Shown one piece after another: positions 5,779 to 13,633 of a DNA stretch of 21,752 nucleotides; the first letter of the stretch is position 1, and each line of letters starts with the position of its first letter. Location of the stretch: contig JAOZMA010000005.1 in assembly GCA_029934555.1 (NCBI GenBank), forward strand, positions 1 to 21,752, in the 5' to 3' direction. Origin of the DNA: Acidimicrobiia bacterium (lineage in GTDB: Bacteria; Actinomycetota; Acidimicrobiia; Spongiisociales; UBA5794). Below the pieces are notes generated by a model, which worked only from the letters and a program-made list of their open reading frames with translations, had not been told where the DNA came from and did not search any database. The position numbers and the translations under genes were made by a program.

Positions 5779-7439
5779 GCGCACCAACGTACACCGGGCC
5801 CCTCCTTGCTCATGACGTCGACCTCGACCTGTCCAGGAACGAGGGAATGCGGGCGTCGACAGATTTGGTCGGCTCCGTCGCCGATGCGAATCAACTGCTA
5901 CGCCGCTATCCGGATACGACCGTGCTCCGCTGCCGGTTGGCGGAGATACACGGCGTGGCAGAGGACCAGGTGCTGGTGACCGCCGGCGGTGACGACGCGC
6001 TCTTCCGTTGCATCCTCGCTCGCCTCGGCCCGGAGAAGAGCGCCGTGGCAACAACGCCCACCTTTGAGATGATCCCGGTCTATACGGGGCAGATCGGTTC
6101 CCGCCTCATCGAGATCGAATGGTGGGAGGATCCGTTCCCGACGAACGCCTTTGTCGACGCTGCACGGAACGCGGATGTCGCGTTCGTGGTGTCACCGAAC
6201 AACCCGACCGGGGCAACGATCACCGGTGATCAACTGCGAACGGTTGCAGAGGCAGCCGAACTCGTCGTACTGGATGCGGCCTACGCAGAGTTCGCGGATG
6301 AGGATCTCACCGCTGTCGCCCTCGAGTTCGACAATGCGGTGATCGTCCGAACGCTCTCGAAGGCGTACGGTCTCGCCGGGCTCCGGATCGGCTACCTCCT
6401 CGGCCCATCCCACGTGATCGCGGAGATGGCTTCGTACGGCAGTCCGTACTCGGTGTCATCGTTGTCGGCGGCCGTCGCACTGGAGCGTCTCGAGCGGCTC
6501 GACGATCTGGAACCCTTCGTCCAGGAGATCCGCTCCGAACGAGGCAGGCTCGCAGGCCTCCTGGAAGGCTTCGGGGTCCCCTCGCTGCCTTCGCAGGGGA
6601 ACTTCGTCCTCGCCGGCTTCGACAACGCCGGGTTCGTGGCCGACGCCTGCGGTGCACTCAGCATCGGTGTTCGACGGTTCGCCGGTCGCGACGCTCTCGA
6701 TCAGTGGCTCAGGATCACCCTGCCGGGAGACCCCGAGCTGTTCGCCCGCCTCGGACGAGCGTTGGAGACGGTCCTGAGCCCCGGGGCGCTCCTCTTCGAT
6801 CTTGACGGGGTGCTCGTCGACGTCAGCGGGTCGTATCGACGAACGATCATCGAAACCGCCGTTTCGTTCGGGGCGAACGTGAGCGAAAGCGATATCGAGG
6901 AGGCCAAGGCTGCGGGTGGATCGAACGACGACTGGGAACTCACCCACCGCCTCATCACCGACCGCGGTGTACCAATCGACTACGACATGGTCGTCGAGCG
7001 CTTCGAAGAGATCTACCAGGGCAAGCGGGGACGGCCCGGGCTCAAGCTCACCGAGCGACCCCTCGTCGACTCGTCGACGTGGCGTCGATGGGCCGACCTC
7101 CTCCCCCTCGGCGTGGTGACCGGCCGGCCCCGAGCGGACGCAGAAGAGGCGCTCGATCGATTCGGGCTTCTTGAGGGCACCTCGGTTCTCGTGACGAGAG
7201 AGGATGCGCCGCTCAAGCCGGATCCCGGACCGGTCATCCTCGCTATGGAGCGACTAGGCATCGAAAGCGCCTGGTTCGTCGGTGACACACCCGACGACGT
7301 CGAAGCCGCCCGATCTGCGGGAGCTCTGCCGATCGGCGTGATCGCCCCCGGCGCCGATCCGGAACGGACCCTTCGAACATTGTCACGAACTGCACGAGTC
7401 CTTGCCCACACCGTCGACCTGGAGGAGCTGCTCACATGA
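5775..7439 (+). CDS. hisC: Histidinol-phosphate aminotransferase fused to a HAD-family phosphatase
   Basis: A 554-residue two-domain protein. Residues 1 to about 335 are a fold-type I PLP aminotransferase of the HisC family: P-N-N-P-T-G (141-146), D167 and Y170 of the cofactor pocket, Schiff-base Lys196 in S-K-A-Y-G-L-A-G-L-R-I-G-Y, and R313. Residues of about 337-554 are a HAD subfamily I phosphatase: nucleophile motif F-D-L-D-G-V with D342 and D344, T-G-R-P from Thr449, K481 in K-P-D-P, and G-D-T-P-D-D (D504, D508). HisC transaminates imidazole-acetol phosphate to histidinol phosphate. No other phosphatase for the next step is encoded in the operon and hisB is monofunctional, so the HAD domain is the obvious candidate. 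That assignment is inference. The start is ATG 5775, which overlaps the hisG stop. Confidence 0.92.
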   Translation: MSAPTYTGPLLAHDVDLDLSRNEGMRASTDLVGSVADANQLLRRYPDTTVLRCRLAEIHGVAEDQVLVTAGGDDALFRCILARLGPEKSAVATTPTFEMIPVYTGQIGSRLIEIEWWEDPFPTNAFVDAARNADVAFVVSPNNPTGATITGDQLRTVAEAAELVVLDAAYAEFADEDLTAVALEFDNAVIVRTLSKAYGLAGLRIGYLLGPSHVIAEMASYGSPYSVSSLSAAVALERLERLDDLEPFVQEIRSERGRLAGLLEGFGVPSLPSQGNFVLAGFDNAGFVADACGALSIGVRRFAGRDALDQWLRITLPGDPELFARLGRALETVLSPGALLFDLDGVLVDVSGSYRRTIIETAVSFGANVSESDIEEAKAAGGSNDDWELTHRLITDRGVPIDYDMVVERFEEIYQGKRGRPGLKLTERPLVDSSTWRRWADLLPLGVVTGRPRADAEEALDRFGLLEGTSVLVTREDAPLKPDPGPVILAMERLGIESAWFVGDTPDDVEAARSAGALPIGVIAPGADPERTLRTLSRTARVLAHTVDLEELLT

Positions 7440-8020
7440 CCAGGACCGCAACACTCGATCGGAGAACCAATGAAACGGCCATCAGTGGCCGGATCGACCT
7501 GGATGGCACCGGCGTATCCGATGTCAACACCGGACTCGGCTTCCTCGACCACATGATCGCCACTCTCACCAAGCACTCCGGGTTCGACCTCGAACTGCAC
7601 GCGGTCGGTGACACCGCCGTTGACGACCACCACACGGTGGAGGACTGCGCCATCGTCCTGGGACGAGGCATCGCCGAAGCGCTCGACGATCGGACCGGGA
7701 TCCGACGATTTGGATACGCCTATGCCGCCCTCGACGAGTCGCTGGTGAGGAGCGTCGTTGATCTCTCCGGTCGACCGTGGCCCGAGATCCACATCGACCT
7801 TACGAGAGAGCAGATCGGAGCCGTCGCCGCGGAGAACATTGTCCACTTCTTCCGGACCCTCGCCCTCGAGGGGCGGATGGCGCTGCACGTGGACCTGATC
7901 CGGGGAGACAACGACCACCACCGGGCGGAAGCGGCGTTCAAGGCGACCGCCCTCGCGTTGAGATCGGCTGTTGAGATCACCGGTGGCGAGACACCAAGCA
8001 CCAAGGGGACACTCACATGA
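7436..8020 (+). CDS. hisB: Imidazoleglycerol-phosphate dehydratase
   Basis: A 194-residue monofunctional enzyme that dehydrates imidazole glycerol phosphate to imidazole acetol phosphate, step six of the pathway. It has the metal-binding signatures F-L-D-H-M (36-40), H-H-T-V-E-D (65-70) and D-N-D-H-H-R-A-E (158-165) that build the dimanganese sites. The length is that of the dehydratase alone, with no N-terminal phosphatase domain as in the E. coli HisB fusion. This is consistent with the phosphatase being supplied by the neighbouring HisC fusion. Its ATG overlaps the hisC stop and its stop overlaps hisH (both ATGA). Confidence 0.97.
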   Translation: MTRTATLDRRTNETAISGRIDLDGTGVSDVNTGLGFLDHMIATLTKHSGFDLELHAVGDTAVDDHHTVEDCAIVLGRGIAEALDDRTGIRRFGYAYAALDESLVRSVVDLSGRPWPEIHIDLTREQIGAVAAENIVHFFRTLALEGRMALHVDLIRGDNDHHRAEAAFKATALALRSAVEITGGETPSTKGTLT

Positions 8021-8628
8021 GCAGAAGCCCGGTCATCGTTCCGACGGGTACGGCCAACACCGCTTCGGTGAACGCTGCGTTCCGGCGTCTCGGAGCGGAG
8101 CCGAAGCCTGCCGAGGGCCCTTGCGAGATTCGGGATGCCGACTTCCTGGTGCTGCCCGGGGTGGGTGCGTTCGGTGCTGCGATAGATCACATCGATCGGC
8201 GCGGGCTTCGCGAGGCACTGGTCGACCGGGTCGAGGAAGGAAGGCCGACACTGGCTATCTGTCTCGGGATGCAGCTCCTGGCAGAGAGGAGCGACGAGAG
8301 TCCGGCCGCAACCGGTCTCGGCGTTGTGTCGGAGAGAGCCACCCGGTTCCCCCAGGATCTCACGGTGCCGCAACTCGGATGGAACCGGGTCGTGCCGGAT
8401 CCCCGGAGCCGCTTCCTCGAACCCGGTTGGGCGTACTTCGCCAACTCCTACAAGCTGGCATCCATACCCGACGGCTGGGTCGGTGCGACAACCGACTACG
8501 GCGGCGACTTCGTCTCGTCGATCGAGCGTGGTGACGTGCTCGCCTGCCAGTTCCACCCTGAGCTGTCCGGACCGTGGGGGGCAGACCTGCTGGATCGCTG
8601 GATCAACGGTGAGGGAGGTCGTTCCTGA
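8017..8628 (+). CDS. hisH: Imidazole glycerol phosphate synthase, glutaminase subunit
   Basis: A 203-residue class I glutamine amidotransferase that supplies ammonia to HisF. The triad is visible: Cys82 in A-I-C-L-G-M-Q, His180 and Glu182 in Q-F-H-P-E. L-P-G-V-G-A-F-G (46-53) and P-Q-L-G-W-N (118-123) also match the family. Two positions differ from the commonest HisH sequences: the N-terminal strand reads V-P-T-G-T-A-N-T-A-S-V instead of the usual D-Y-G-x-G-N-L, and the Y-F-V-H-S-Y loop reads Y-F-A-N-S-Y (140-145). The P-T-G-T-A-N form occurs in other bacteria as far as I recall, so this is probably a subtype rather than a defect. It lies immediately before hisF (TGATG overlap), as expected for a 1:1 complex. 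Confidence 0.95.
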   Translation: MSRSPVIVPTGTANTASVNAAFRRLGAEPKPAEGPCEIRDADFLVLPGVGAFGAAIDHIDRRGLREALVDRVEEGRPTLAICLGMQLLAERSDESPAATGLGVVSERATRFPQDLTVPQLGWNRVVPDPRSRFLEPGWAYFANSYKLASIPDGWVGATTDYGGDFVSSIERGDVLACQFHPELSGPWGADLLDRWINGEGGRS

Positions 8629-9383
8629 TGGCGGCCCCACGGCTCATCCCGTGCCTCGATGTGGAGAATGGGCGCGTCGTCAAGGGCATCCGTTTCCAGA
8701 ACCTGCGCGATGCCGGTGATCCGGTGACGCAGGCCTCCATGTATCAGGACCAGGGAGCAGACGAGATCGTCATCCTTGACGTGTCTGCCACCCTCGAAGG
8801 CAGAGGTCACGCGGTGGAGACTACGTCGAGCGTGCGGCAGGTCCTCTCGATCCCGCTGACGGTCGGAGGAGGCGTTCGGAAGGTCGAGGATGCGCTCGCC
8901 CTGCTCGAAGCAGGCGCCGATAAGGTCGCCGTCAACACGGCTGCGGTCGAACGACCCGGACTTATCAGCCAGCTGGCCAAGCGCTTCGGCTCGCAGTGCA
9001 CGGTGTTGGCCGTCGATGCGGCGAGACAGGACAACGATGGCTGGGAGGTCGTCGTCAGGGGTGGGCGGACCCGCACAGGCCAAGATGTCGTGCGATGGAT
9101 CCAGTCTGCCGCCACTCGCGGAGCGGGCGAGATCCTGCTCACGAGCTGGGACCGGGACGGGACGCGGTCCGGCTACGACGTCGAGCTCATCGAGGCCGTT
9201 GCGGCGGCCGTGGATATCCCGGTCATCGCCTCCGGCGGTGCCGACAACGCAGACCATCTCGAAAGGGCTCTCGAATCCGGGGCAACGGCAGTGCTCATCG
9301 CTTCGATCCTGCACGACGGTGTGACCACCGTCGATTCGCTGAAGAAGGAACTCCTGCTGAACGGAATAGAGGTACGGCCATGA
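8628..9383 (+). CDS. hisF: Imidazole glycerol phosphate synthase, cyclase subunit
   Basis: A 251-residue (beta/alpha)8 barrel that uses ammonia from HisH to convert PRFAR to imidazole glycerol phosphate and AICAR. Catalytic Asp11 (I-P-C-L-D-V) and Asp130 (L-A-V-D-A) are present. So are L-T-S-W-D-R-D-G-T around Asp175 and the phosphate-binding G-G-G (80-82) and A-S-G-G loops. The length and both halves of the barrel are complete. It overlaps hisH at the start (TGATG) and the HisA fusion at the end (ATGA). AICAR produced here feeds purine synthesis, linking the operon to one-carbon metabolism. Confidence 0.98.
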   Translation: MAAPRLIPCLDVENGRVVKGIRFQNLRDAGDPVTQASMYQDQGADEIVILDVSATLEGRGHAVETTSSVRQVLSIPLTVGGGVRKVEDALALLEAGADKVAVNTAAVERPGLISQLAKRFGSQCTVLAVDAARQDNDGWEVVVRGGRTRTGQDVVRWIQSAATRGAGEILLTSWDRDGTRSGYDVELIEAVAAAVDIPVIASGGADNADHLERALESGATAVLIASILHDGVTTVDSLKKELLLNGIEVRP

Positions 9384-10648
9384 TCATCCCATCCATCGAC
9401 CTCGTTCGGGGCCGCACCGTCCAACTCGTCGGAGGCGAGGCCGAAGCGATCGACGCCGGTGACCCGGTCCCCATTCTGGAGCGTTTCAGCATCGCCGGCG
9501 AGGTCGCCGTGATCGACATCGACGCGGCCCGTGGTGAAGACTCCAACGAGACCGTCATCAAAGACCTCTGTCGGAGGGCGCAGATACGCGTGGGCGGCGG
9601 CATCCGCGACGTGGAGACTGCGCTCGCGTGGCTCGATGCGGGCGCCGCGAAGGTCATCATCGGTACGGCGGCAGCACCGGAGCTGCTCTCCCAGCTGCCC
9701 GCTGATCGCGTGATCGTTGCTCTCGATTCCCGTGAGGGGAGGGTGGTGACACACGGCTGGCGCACGAGCACTCCCGATTCGGTGTTGGCCCGGGTCGCCG
9801 AGTTGAAAGGCCTGGTCGGGGGGTTCCTCGTGACGTTCGTGGAGCTCGAGGGCCGCATGCGCGGAACCGACCTCGACCGTGCACGCGATGTGATCGTTGC
9901 CGCAGGACAGGCCCGCGTCACGATCGCCGGGGGAATCGCGACCGCAGAGGAGGTCGCGACGATCGACCGCCTCGGAGGCGACGCCCAGGTGGGGATGGCC
10001 CTCTACTCGGGTGAGCTCGGCCTCGCCGAAGCGATCGCCGCTCCCCTCGTCTCCGACCGGGACGACGGGCTGTGGCCGACGGTCGTTGTGGACGAACTGG
10101 GCGCTGCGCTTGGCCTCACCTGGTCGAGCGTCGCGAGCCTGGACCGGGCCGTCGAGCGACGGCAGGGCATCTACCAGAGCCGCAGGCGGGGTCTGTGGGA
10201 GAAGGGGGCAACCTCCGGGGCAACGCAGGATCTGTTGGGGGTTGCCGTCGACTGTGATCGTGACGCGCTGCGCTTCACAGTCCGTCAGCATGGCGACGGT
10301 TTCTGCCACCTGGGTACCCGGTCCTGCTGGGGAGAGGATGCCGGCATCGGCCGCCTCTCCCGGAGGCTTGCAAGGCTGGCCGACGAACCCGAGTCGGAAT
10401 CGAACACCGTCCGGCTGCTGAACGACGCCGTGCTCCTCTCCGCCAAGCTTCGGGAAGAAGCCGATGAACTGGCCGCGGCGTCCTCTCGCCGGGATGTGAC
10501 GGAGGAAATCGCCGACGTGATCTACTTCACGCTCGTCAAGGCCGTCGCTGCCGGTGTCGATCTCGCAGACGTCGAGCGAGAGCTCGACCGGCGTGCCCTC
10601 AGAGTGAAGCGGCGGCCCATGGAGAGCAAACAGGGGTACAGCGGATGA
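9380..10648 (+). CDS. hisA: Trifunctional HisA-HisI-HisE fusion
   Basis: A 422-residue protein with three pathway enzymes in a row. Residues 1 to about 223 are HisA, the ProFAR isomerase barrel: Asp7 in I-P-S-I-D-L, V-G-G-G-I-R (71-76), and V-A-L-D-S-R-E-G with Asp116. Residues of about 228-318 are HisI, phosphoribosyl-AMP cyclohydrolase: S-R-R-R-G-L-W-E-K-G-A-T-S-G, then metal ligands D291, C292, D293, D295, and Zn ligands C309 and C316 with the family spacing. Residues of about 322-410 are HisE, a MazG-like phosphoribosyl-ATP pyrophosphatase: K-L-R-E-E-A-D-E-L (356-364) and E-E-I-A-D-V-I-Y (375-382). HisI-HisE fusions are common; carrying them on the C-terminus of HisA is not. The chain performs steps two, three and four in sequence. 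The reading frame is uninterrupted. Confidence 0.95.
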   Translation: MIIPSIDLVRGRTVQLVGGEAEAIDAGDPVPILERFSIAGEVAVIDIDAARGEDSNETVIKDLCRRAQIRVGGGIRDVETALAWLDAGAAKVIIGTAAAPELLSQLPADRVIVALDSREGRVVTHGWRTSTPDSVLARVAELKGLVGGFLVTFVELEGRMRGTDLDRARDVIVAAGQARVTIAGGIATAEEVATIDRLGGDAQVGMALYSGELGLAEAIAAPLVSDRDDGLWPTVVVDELGAALGLTWSSVASLDRAVERRQGIYQSRRRGLWEKGATSGATQDLLGVAVDCDRDALRFTVRQHGDGFCHLGTRSCWGEDAGIGRLSRRLARLADEPESESNTVRLLNDAVLLSAKLREEADELAAASSRRDVTEEIADVIYFTLVKAVAAGVDLADVERELDRRALRVKRRPMESKQGYSG

Positions 10649-11889
10649 GCCGACTCAAGCGTGTCGACGCGGATCAGATGATCGAAGAAAGCCGCTTCGT
10701 GGTCGATGCCACGACGCTCGCGGGAGCGGCAGCGATCGTCGAGGACGTCCGGCTCCGGGGCGAAGCTGCCGTACGCGAACACAGTCAGCGGTTCGGAGAT
10801 CTGTCGCCCGATGATCCGATCATCCTGGAACGCCGACACCTCGACGCTGCTCTTGCAGAGGTGGGACCGTCGATCCGGGGCCTGCTCGAACGTGTTGCAG
10901 GAAGGATCGAGACGTTCTCCCGGGAACAGCGCTCCTGTCTGGTCGATCTGGACACTCCGGTGCTCGGTGGTAGGGCCGGGCATCGGTGGCTCCCGGTGAC
11001 CACTGCGGGCGCGTACGCACCGGGGGGCCGGTACCCATTGCCATCATCGGTGCTGATGACGGTGATCCCGGCACGCGTCGCCGGTGTCGATCAGGTGTGG
11101 GTCGCGTCGCCCCGCCCAACGTCCGTGACACTCGCCGCCGCGGCGATTGCAGGCGCGGACGGCCTCCTAGCCATCGGCGGAGCCCAGGCGATCGCGGCAC
11201 TCGCGTTCGGCGTATTCGGCCCGCCCAGCGATGTCGTTGTGGGACCGGGGAACCGCTGGGTCACGGCTGCCAAGAAGCACCTCTACGGCGAGATCGGCAT
11301 CGACGGCCTCGCCGGTCCGAGCGAGATCGCTGTCGTTGCCGACGCGACGGCCGATCCGCGCCTGGTCGCTGCGGACCTCCTGGCACAGGCCGAGCACGAC
11401 CCCGAGGCTCTGCCGATACTGGTCACCGACGTTCCGAGCTTGATACCGGAGGTGGAACGGATCCTCTCCACCGAACTCGACACGCTGCCAACGGCCGCGA
11501 TCGCCGGACCGGCACTCGACGGCGGGTACGCAGTCGCGGTGAGCGACATGGATGAGGCCGTCGGGTTGTGCGACCGTATCGCCCCGGAGCACCTCGCACT
11601 TCACGTGGAAGATCCAGACGCGATCGCCGGGCTCTTCACGTCCTATGGATCGTTGTTCGTCGGTGAAGGCAGCGCAGAAGTGTTCGCCGACTACGGCGCA
11701 GGGCCGAACCATGTGCTCCCCACGGACGGAGGCGCACGGTTCCAGTCCGGGCTCTCCGTGATGACGTTCCTCAAGGCACCGACCTGGCTGATGCTCGACG
11801 ACCCCGCGGCAACTGCGGAGGACGCGGCCCGACTCGCCCGATTAGAGGGTCTCGAGGCCCACGCAAGAGCAGCTGAGCTTCGGATGTAG
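10645..11889 (+). CDS. hisD: Histidinol dehydrogenase
   Basis: A 414-residue NAD-dependent enzyme oxidising histidinol to histidine in two steps, the last gene of the operon. It has the family signature from V-G-P-G-N (199-203) through A-K-K (209-211) to I-D-G-L-A-G-P-S-E (219-227). Zn ligands are expected at Gln248, His251, Asp349 and His406, catalytic E315-H316 is in P-E-H-L, and G-P-N-H-V-L-P-T (353-360) is present. It starts at ATG 10645, overlapping the HisA-I-E stop (ATGA). In many actinobacteria hisD is first in the operon; here it is last. No clear intrinsic terminator follows: only a short GATC-rich inverted repeat near 11912-11930 with no T-run. Confidence 0.97.
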   Translation: MSRLKRVDADQMIEESRFVVDATTLAGAAAIVEDVRLRGEAAVREHSQRFGDLSPDDPIILERRHLDAALAEVGPSIRGLLERVAGRIETFSREQRSCLVDLDTPVLGGRAGHRWLPVTTAGAYAPGGRYPLPSSVLMTVIPARVAGVDQVWVASPRPTSVTLAAAAIAGADGLLAIGGAQAIAALAFGVFGPPSDVVVGPGNRWVTAAKKHLYGEIGIDGLAGPSEIAVVADATADPRLVAADLLAQAEHDPEALPILVTDVPSLIPEVERILSTELDTLPTAAIAGPALDGGYAVAVSDMDEAVGLCDRIAPEHLALHVEDPDAIAGLFTSYGSLFVGEGSAEVFADYGAGPNHVLPTDGGARFQSGLSVMTFLKAPTWLMLDDPAATAEDAARLARLEGLEAHARAAELRM

Positions 11890-11973
11890 ACCTTCGAGGT
11901 ACCACTCCACACCGATCGGGATCGATTCGGCTGTTCTCTCGATGCGCCGGGGTGCCACGTCGGCGCTCACTCA

Positions 11974-11979
11974 TATAGT
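11974..11979 (+). promoter_or_regulatory. -10 box for the EamA transporter leader
   Basis: TATAGT lies 7 bases before a GTG (11987) that opens a 33-codon ORF. This is the same -10-to-start spacing as at tetR and the lipoprotein gene. No convincing -35 hexamer is visible 16-18 bases upstream. Confidence 0.45.
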
Positions 11980-11986
11980 GGCCGAC

Positions 11987-12088
11987 GTGAAAGCGAATTG
12001 CGGAAGTAGCGGCACATCTCCTGAGGCTCCTCCGGGTTGCCCTTCGGGCATCTTGCGCATCATCTGTCCCGTCGAGTACGGCTCGTGA
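11987..12088 (+). CDS. Short leader ORF (33 codons) coupled to the EamA gene
   Basis: GTG 11987 opens a 33-codon ORF whose peptide starts MKANCGSSGTSPEAPPGCPS and ends with RIICPVEYGS. It contains three Cys and a Pro-Pro pair but no run of one amino acid. Its TGA (12086-12088) overlaps the likely GTG start of the transporter (12085) as GTGA. Neither start has a Shine-Dalgarno. The transporter start lies in a CGGCT-CGTG-AGCCG hairpin (12079-12092), which a ribosome terminating on this ORF would open. That arrangement suggests a leaderless, translationally coupled leader peptide. Whether the peptide itself has a role is unknown. Confidence 0.4.
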   Translation: MKANCGSSGTSPEAPPGCPSGILRIICPVEYGS

Positions 12089-12975
12089 GCCGCGGAGCGG
12101 TCGGCGTTGCCCTGGCGACGGTCGGCGCGGTCATCTTCGGTGTCGCTGCCACTCTCGTGGGGTACGTCATCGACGATATCGACGCCTTCCAACTCGCGTC
12201 ACTCCGGATAGCGGTCGCCGGCCTCGTGCTCCTGCCGTGGGCGATCGTTCACCGGGCTGCGATCTGGCGGGCGCCGGTCCTGGTCGGCCTGGTCGGGGTC
12301 CTGCAGATCGTGCTCAACGGGTCCCTCTACGTTGCGATCGATCGGATCGGGGTCGGGCCCGCCGTCGGCCTCGAGTTCCTCGCTCCTGTCTTTGTGGTGA
12401 CGTGGGATCGGATAGCCGGTCATGCACATCCACGGCCGATCACCTGGGCTGCGGTCGCCAGCGCTGTGATTGGTGTAGCCCTGTTGGTTCAGATCGGTGA
12501 TCTGGAGGGCCTCGACATGGTGGGGTTGATCGCCGGCCTCGTCTCGGCCATCGGCCTTGCCATCTACCTTCGGCTCGCCGAGCACGTCGGTGGAATCGTG
12601 GGTGGGTTCCCGCTCGCGGCGGGTGCCATCACGATCGGTGGTTTCGTCGGCTTGATTCTTGCCCGCCCATGGTCGATGTCGATTCCGTCCGATCCTGTGG
12701 TGATCTGGTCGGTGATCATCCTCGGCACTTTCGCACTAGCGTTGCCGCTCTCGATGGAGATCGCCGCTCTCTCCCGTGTTCCGGCGCGGATCATCGGGGT
12801 CATCATCACGATCGAACCCGTCGCGGCCGCGGTCACTGCATGGATCTTCCTCGACCAGGAACTGGGAACGTCCCAGATCTTCGGACTCATCCTCATCGTC
12901 GTGGCCGTGGCGGCCGTTTCGCTCACGGCGTCATCCAGTCGATCCGATCCGGCAGCCGTTCCGGAACCGTCCTGA
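12085..12975 (+). CDS. EamA-family (DMT superfamily) transporter
   Basis: A 296-residue integral membrane protein with about ten hydrophobic helices arranged as two EamA repeats, the architecture of drug/metabolite transporters and of RhtA-type amino acid exporters. The second repeat ends with a typical G-V-I-I-T-I-E-P-V-A-A-A-V-T-A-W-I-F-L-D-Q segment, the strongest family match. GTG 12085 puts the N-terminus just before the first helix. An in-frame TTG at 12037 would add 16 mostly polar and basic residues and has no ribosome binding site. It follows hisD by about 200 bases but appears to have its own promoter. Substrate is unknown; export of an amino acid or related metabolite is a guess. 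Confidence 0.85.
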   Translation: MSRGAVGVALATVGAVIFGVAATLVGYVIDDIDAFQLASLRIAVAGLVLLPWAIVHRAAIWRAPVLVGLVGVLQIVLNGSLYVAIDRIGVGPAVGLEFLAPVFVVTWDRIAGHAHPRPITWAAVASAVIGVALLVQIGDLEGLDMVGLIAGLVSAIGLAIYLRLAEHVGGIVGGFPLAAGAITIGGFVGLILARPWSMSIPSDPVVIWSVIILGTFALALPLSMEIAALSRVPARIIGVIITIEPVAAAVTAWIFLDQELGTSQIFGLILIVVAVAAVSLTASSSRSDPAAVPEPS

Positions 12976-13031
12976 GCAGAGAAGAACCGGTCATTTCGCG
13001 GTCATCTCGCGTTTCTGTCACTCGCCTCCTT

Positions 13032-13071
13032 TACGGTCGAGATGCCTCACCACGAGGATCCGAAAGGGGTT
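13032..13071 (+). promoter_or_regulatory. -10 box and ribosome binding site of the DUF4262 gene
   Basis: TACGGT (13032-13037) repeats the his promoter -10 sequence. A start near 13044 would give a leader of about 30 bases ending in the Shine-Dalgarno AAAGGGG, 5 bases before ATG 13075. This argues against the upstream in-frame ATG at 13042, which would be at or before the transcription start. Confidence 0.45.
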
Positions 13072-13074
13072 CAC

Positions 13075-13578
13075 ATGGATCTCCGTACACAAGCCTGGAA
13101 CGACCAGGAAGACGCCCACGTCGCTGCGACGGTTCGCCGTCACGGGTGGCTCATCCGATACGTCGGTGGTGACACATGCAGCAGGCCGGGATGCGACTGC
13201 CCTCAATCCGATGATCCCCCGTTCGCGTACACGATCGGGCTGTTCGGTCTCGCCCACCCGGAACTGCTCATCTTCGGGGTACCGCCGGAGACTGCAGCCG
13301 GAGTTCTCAACGACCTCGGTGAGCGCGTCCGCTCCGGGGACGCGTTGATGCCCGGTGAGCTCATCGCGTTCGAGGATTGGCCCCACAGGGTGGTCCCGGA
13401 ACCGGTCCCGAACCCGGGTGACATCGTGTTCGGGTCGAATCGGTACTACCACCGGCCGGACGAACACTCCGTCCCTCTCCTCCAGCTCACCTACGACGAC
13501 ACGCAGGGCAGGTTCCCGTGGAATGAGGGGTATGCGGCGCCCGAGATGCAACCCCGGCCCGGAACGTTCATGGCCTGA
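13075..13578 (+). CDS. DUF4262 domain protein
   Basis: A 167-residue soluble protein matching the DUF4262 pattern: F-A-Y-T-I-G-L-F-G-L-x-H-P-E-L-L-I-F-G-V (about 51-70), then N-D-L-G-E-R-V-R-S-G, and a C-terminal Q-L-T-Y-x-D-x-x-G-R-F-P-W. A Cys-rich stretch near residues 35-42 (C-S-R-P-G-C-D-C-P) could bind a metal, which I do not recall as a general family feature. The start at 13075 is set by AAAGGGG 5 bases upstream. The family function is unknown to me; members are often found next to toxin, immunity or stress genes. Here it is a single-gene unit between the transporter and the GcvT fusion, so context gives no clue. Confidence 0.75.
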   Translation: MDLRTQAWNDQEDAHVAATVRRHGWLIRYVGGDTCSRPGCDCPQSDDPPFAYTIGLFGLAHPELLIFGVPPETAAGVLNDLGERVRSGDALMPGELIAFEDWPHRVVPEPVPNPGDIVFGSNRYYHRPDEHSVPLLQLTYDDTQGRFPWNEGYAAPEMQPRPGTFMA

Positions 13579-13617
13579 GCACACCTATTCCTGGCTCGTA
13601 TCGGCCCGTTGGGCCAC

Positions 13618-13633
13618 TGCTAGCCTCGCCGGT
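13618..13633 (+). promoter_or_regulatory. Extended -10 promoter of the GcvT-SHMT fusion
   Basis: TGC-TAGCCT (13618-13626) matches an extended -10 element (TGn-TAnnnT). ATG 13634 follows after 7 bases and no Shine-Dalgarno is present, so the mRNA is probably leaderless. No good -35 is seen, as is common with extended -10 promoters. I found no glycine riboswitch between 13579 and 13633; the space is too short. Confidence 0.5.

Noticed and set aside
8996..9379. N-terminal extension of the HisA fusion frame
   Set aside because: It overlaps hisF in another frame with Arg-rich sequence; ATG 9380 starts with the exact HisA N-terminus and overlaps the hisF stop.
11905..11935. Possible terminator after hisD
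   Set aside because: The GATC-rich repeats form only a weak, interrupted stem and no T-run follows.
13042..13074. ATG 13042 as start of the DUF4262 gene
   Set aside because: It lies only 4 bases after the -10 box, at or before the expected transcript start, while ATG 13075 has a good Shine-Dalgarno at 5 bases.
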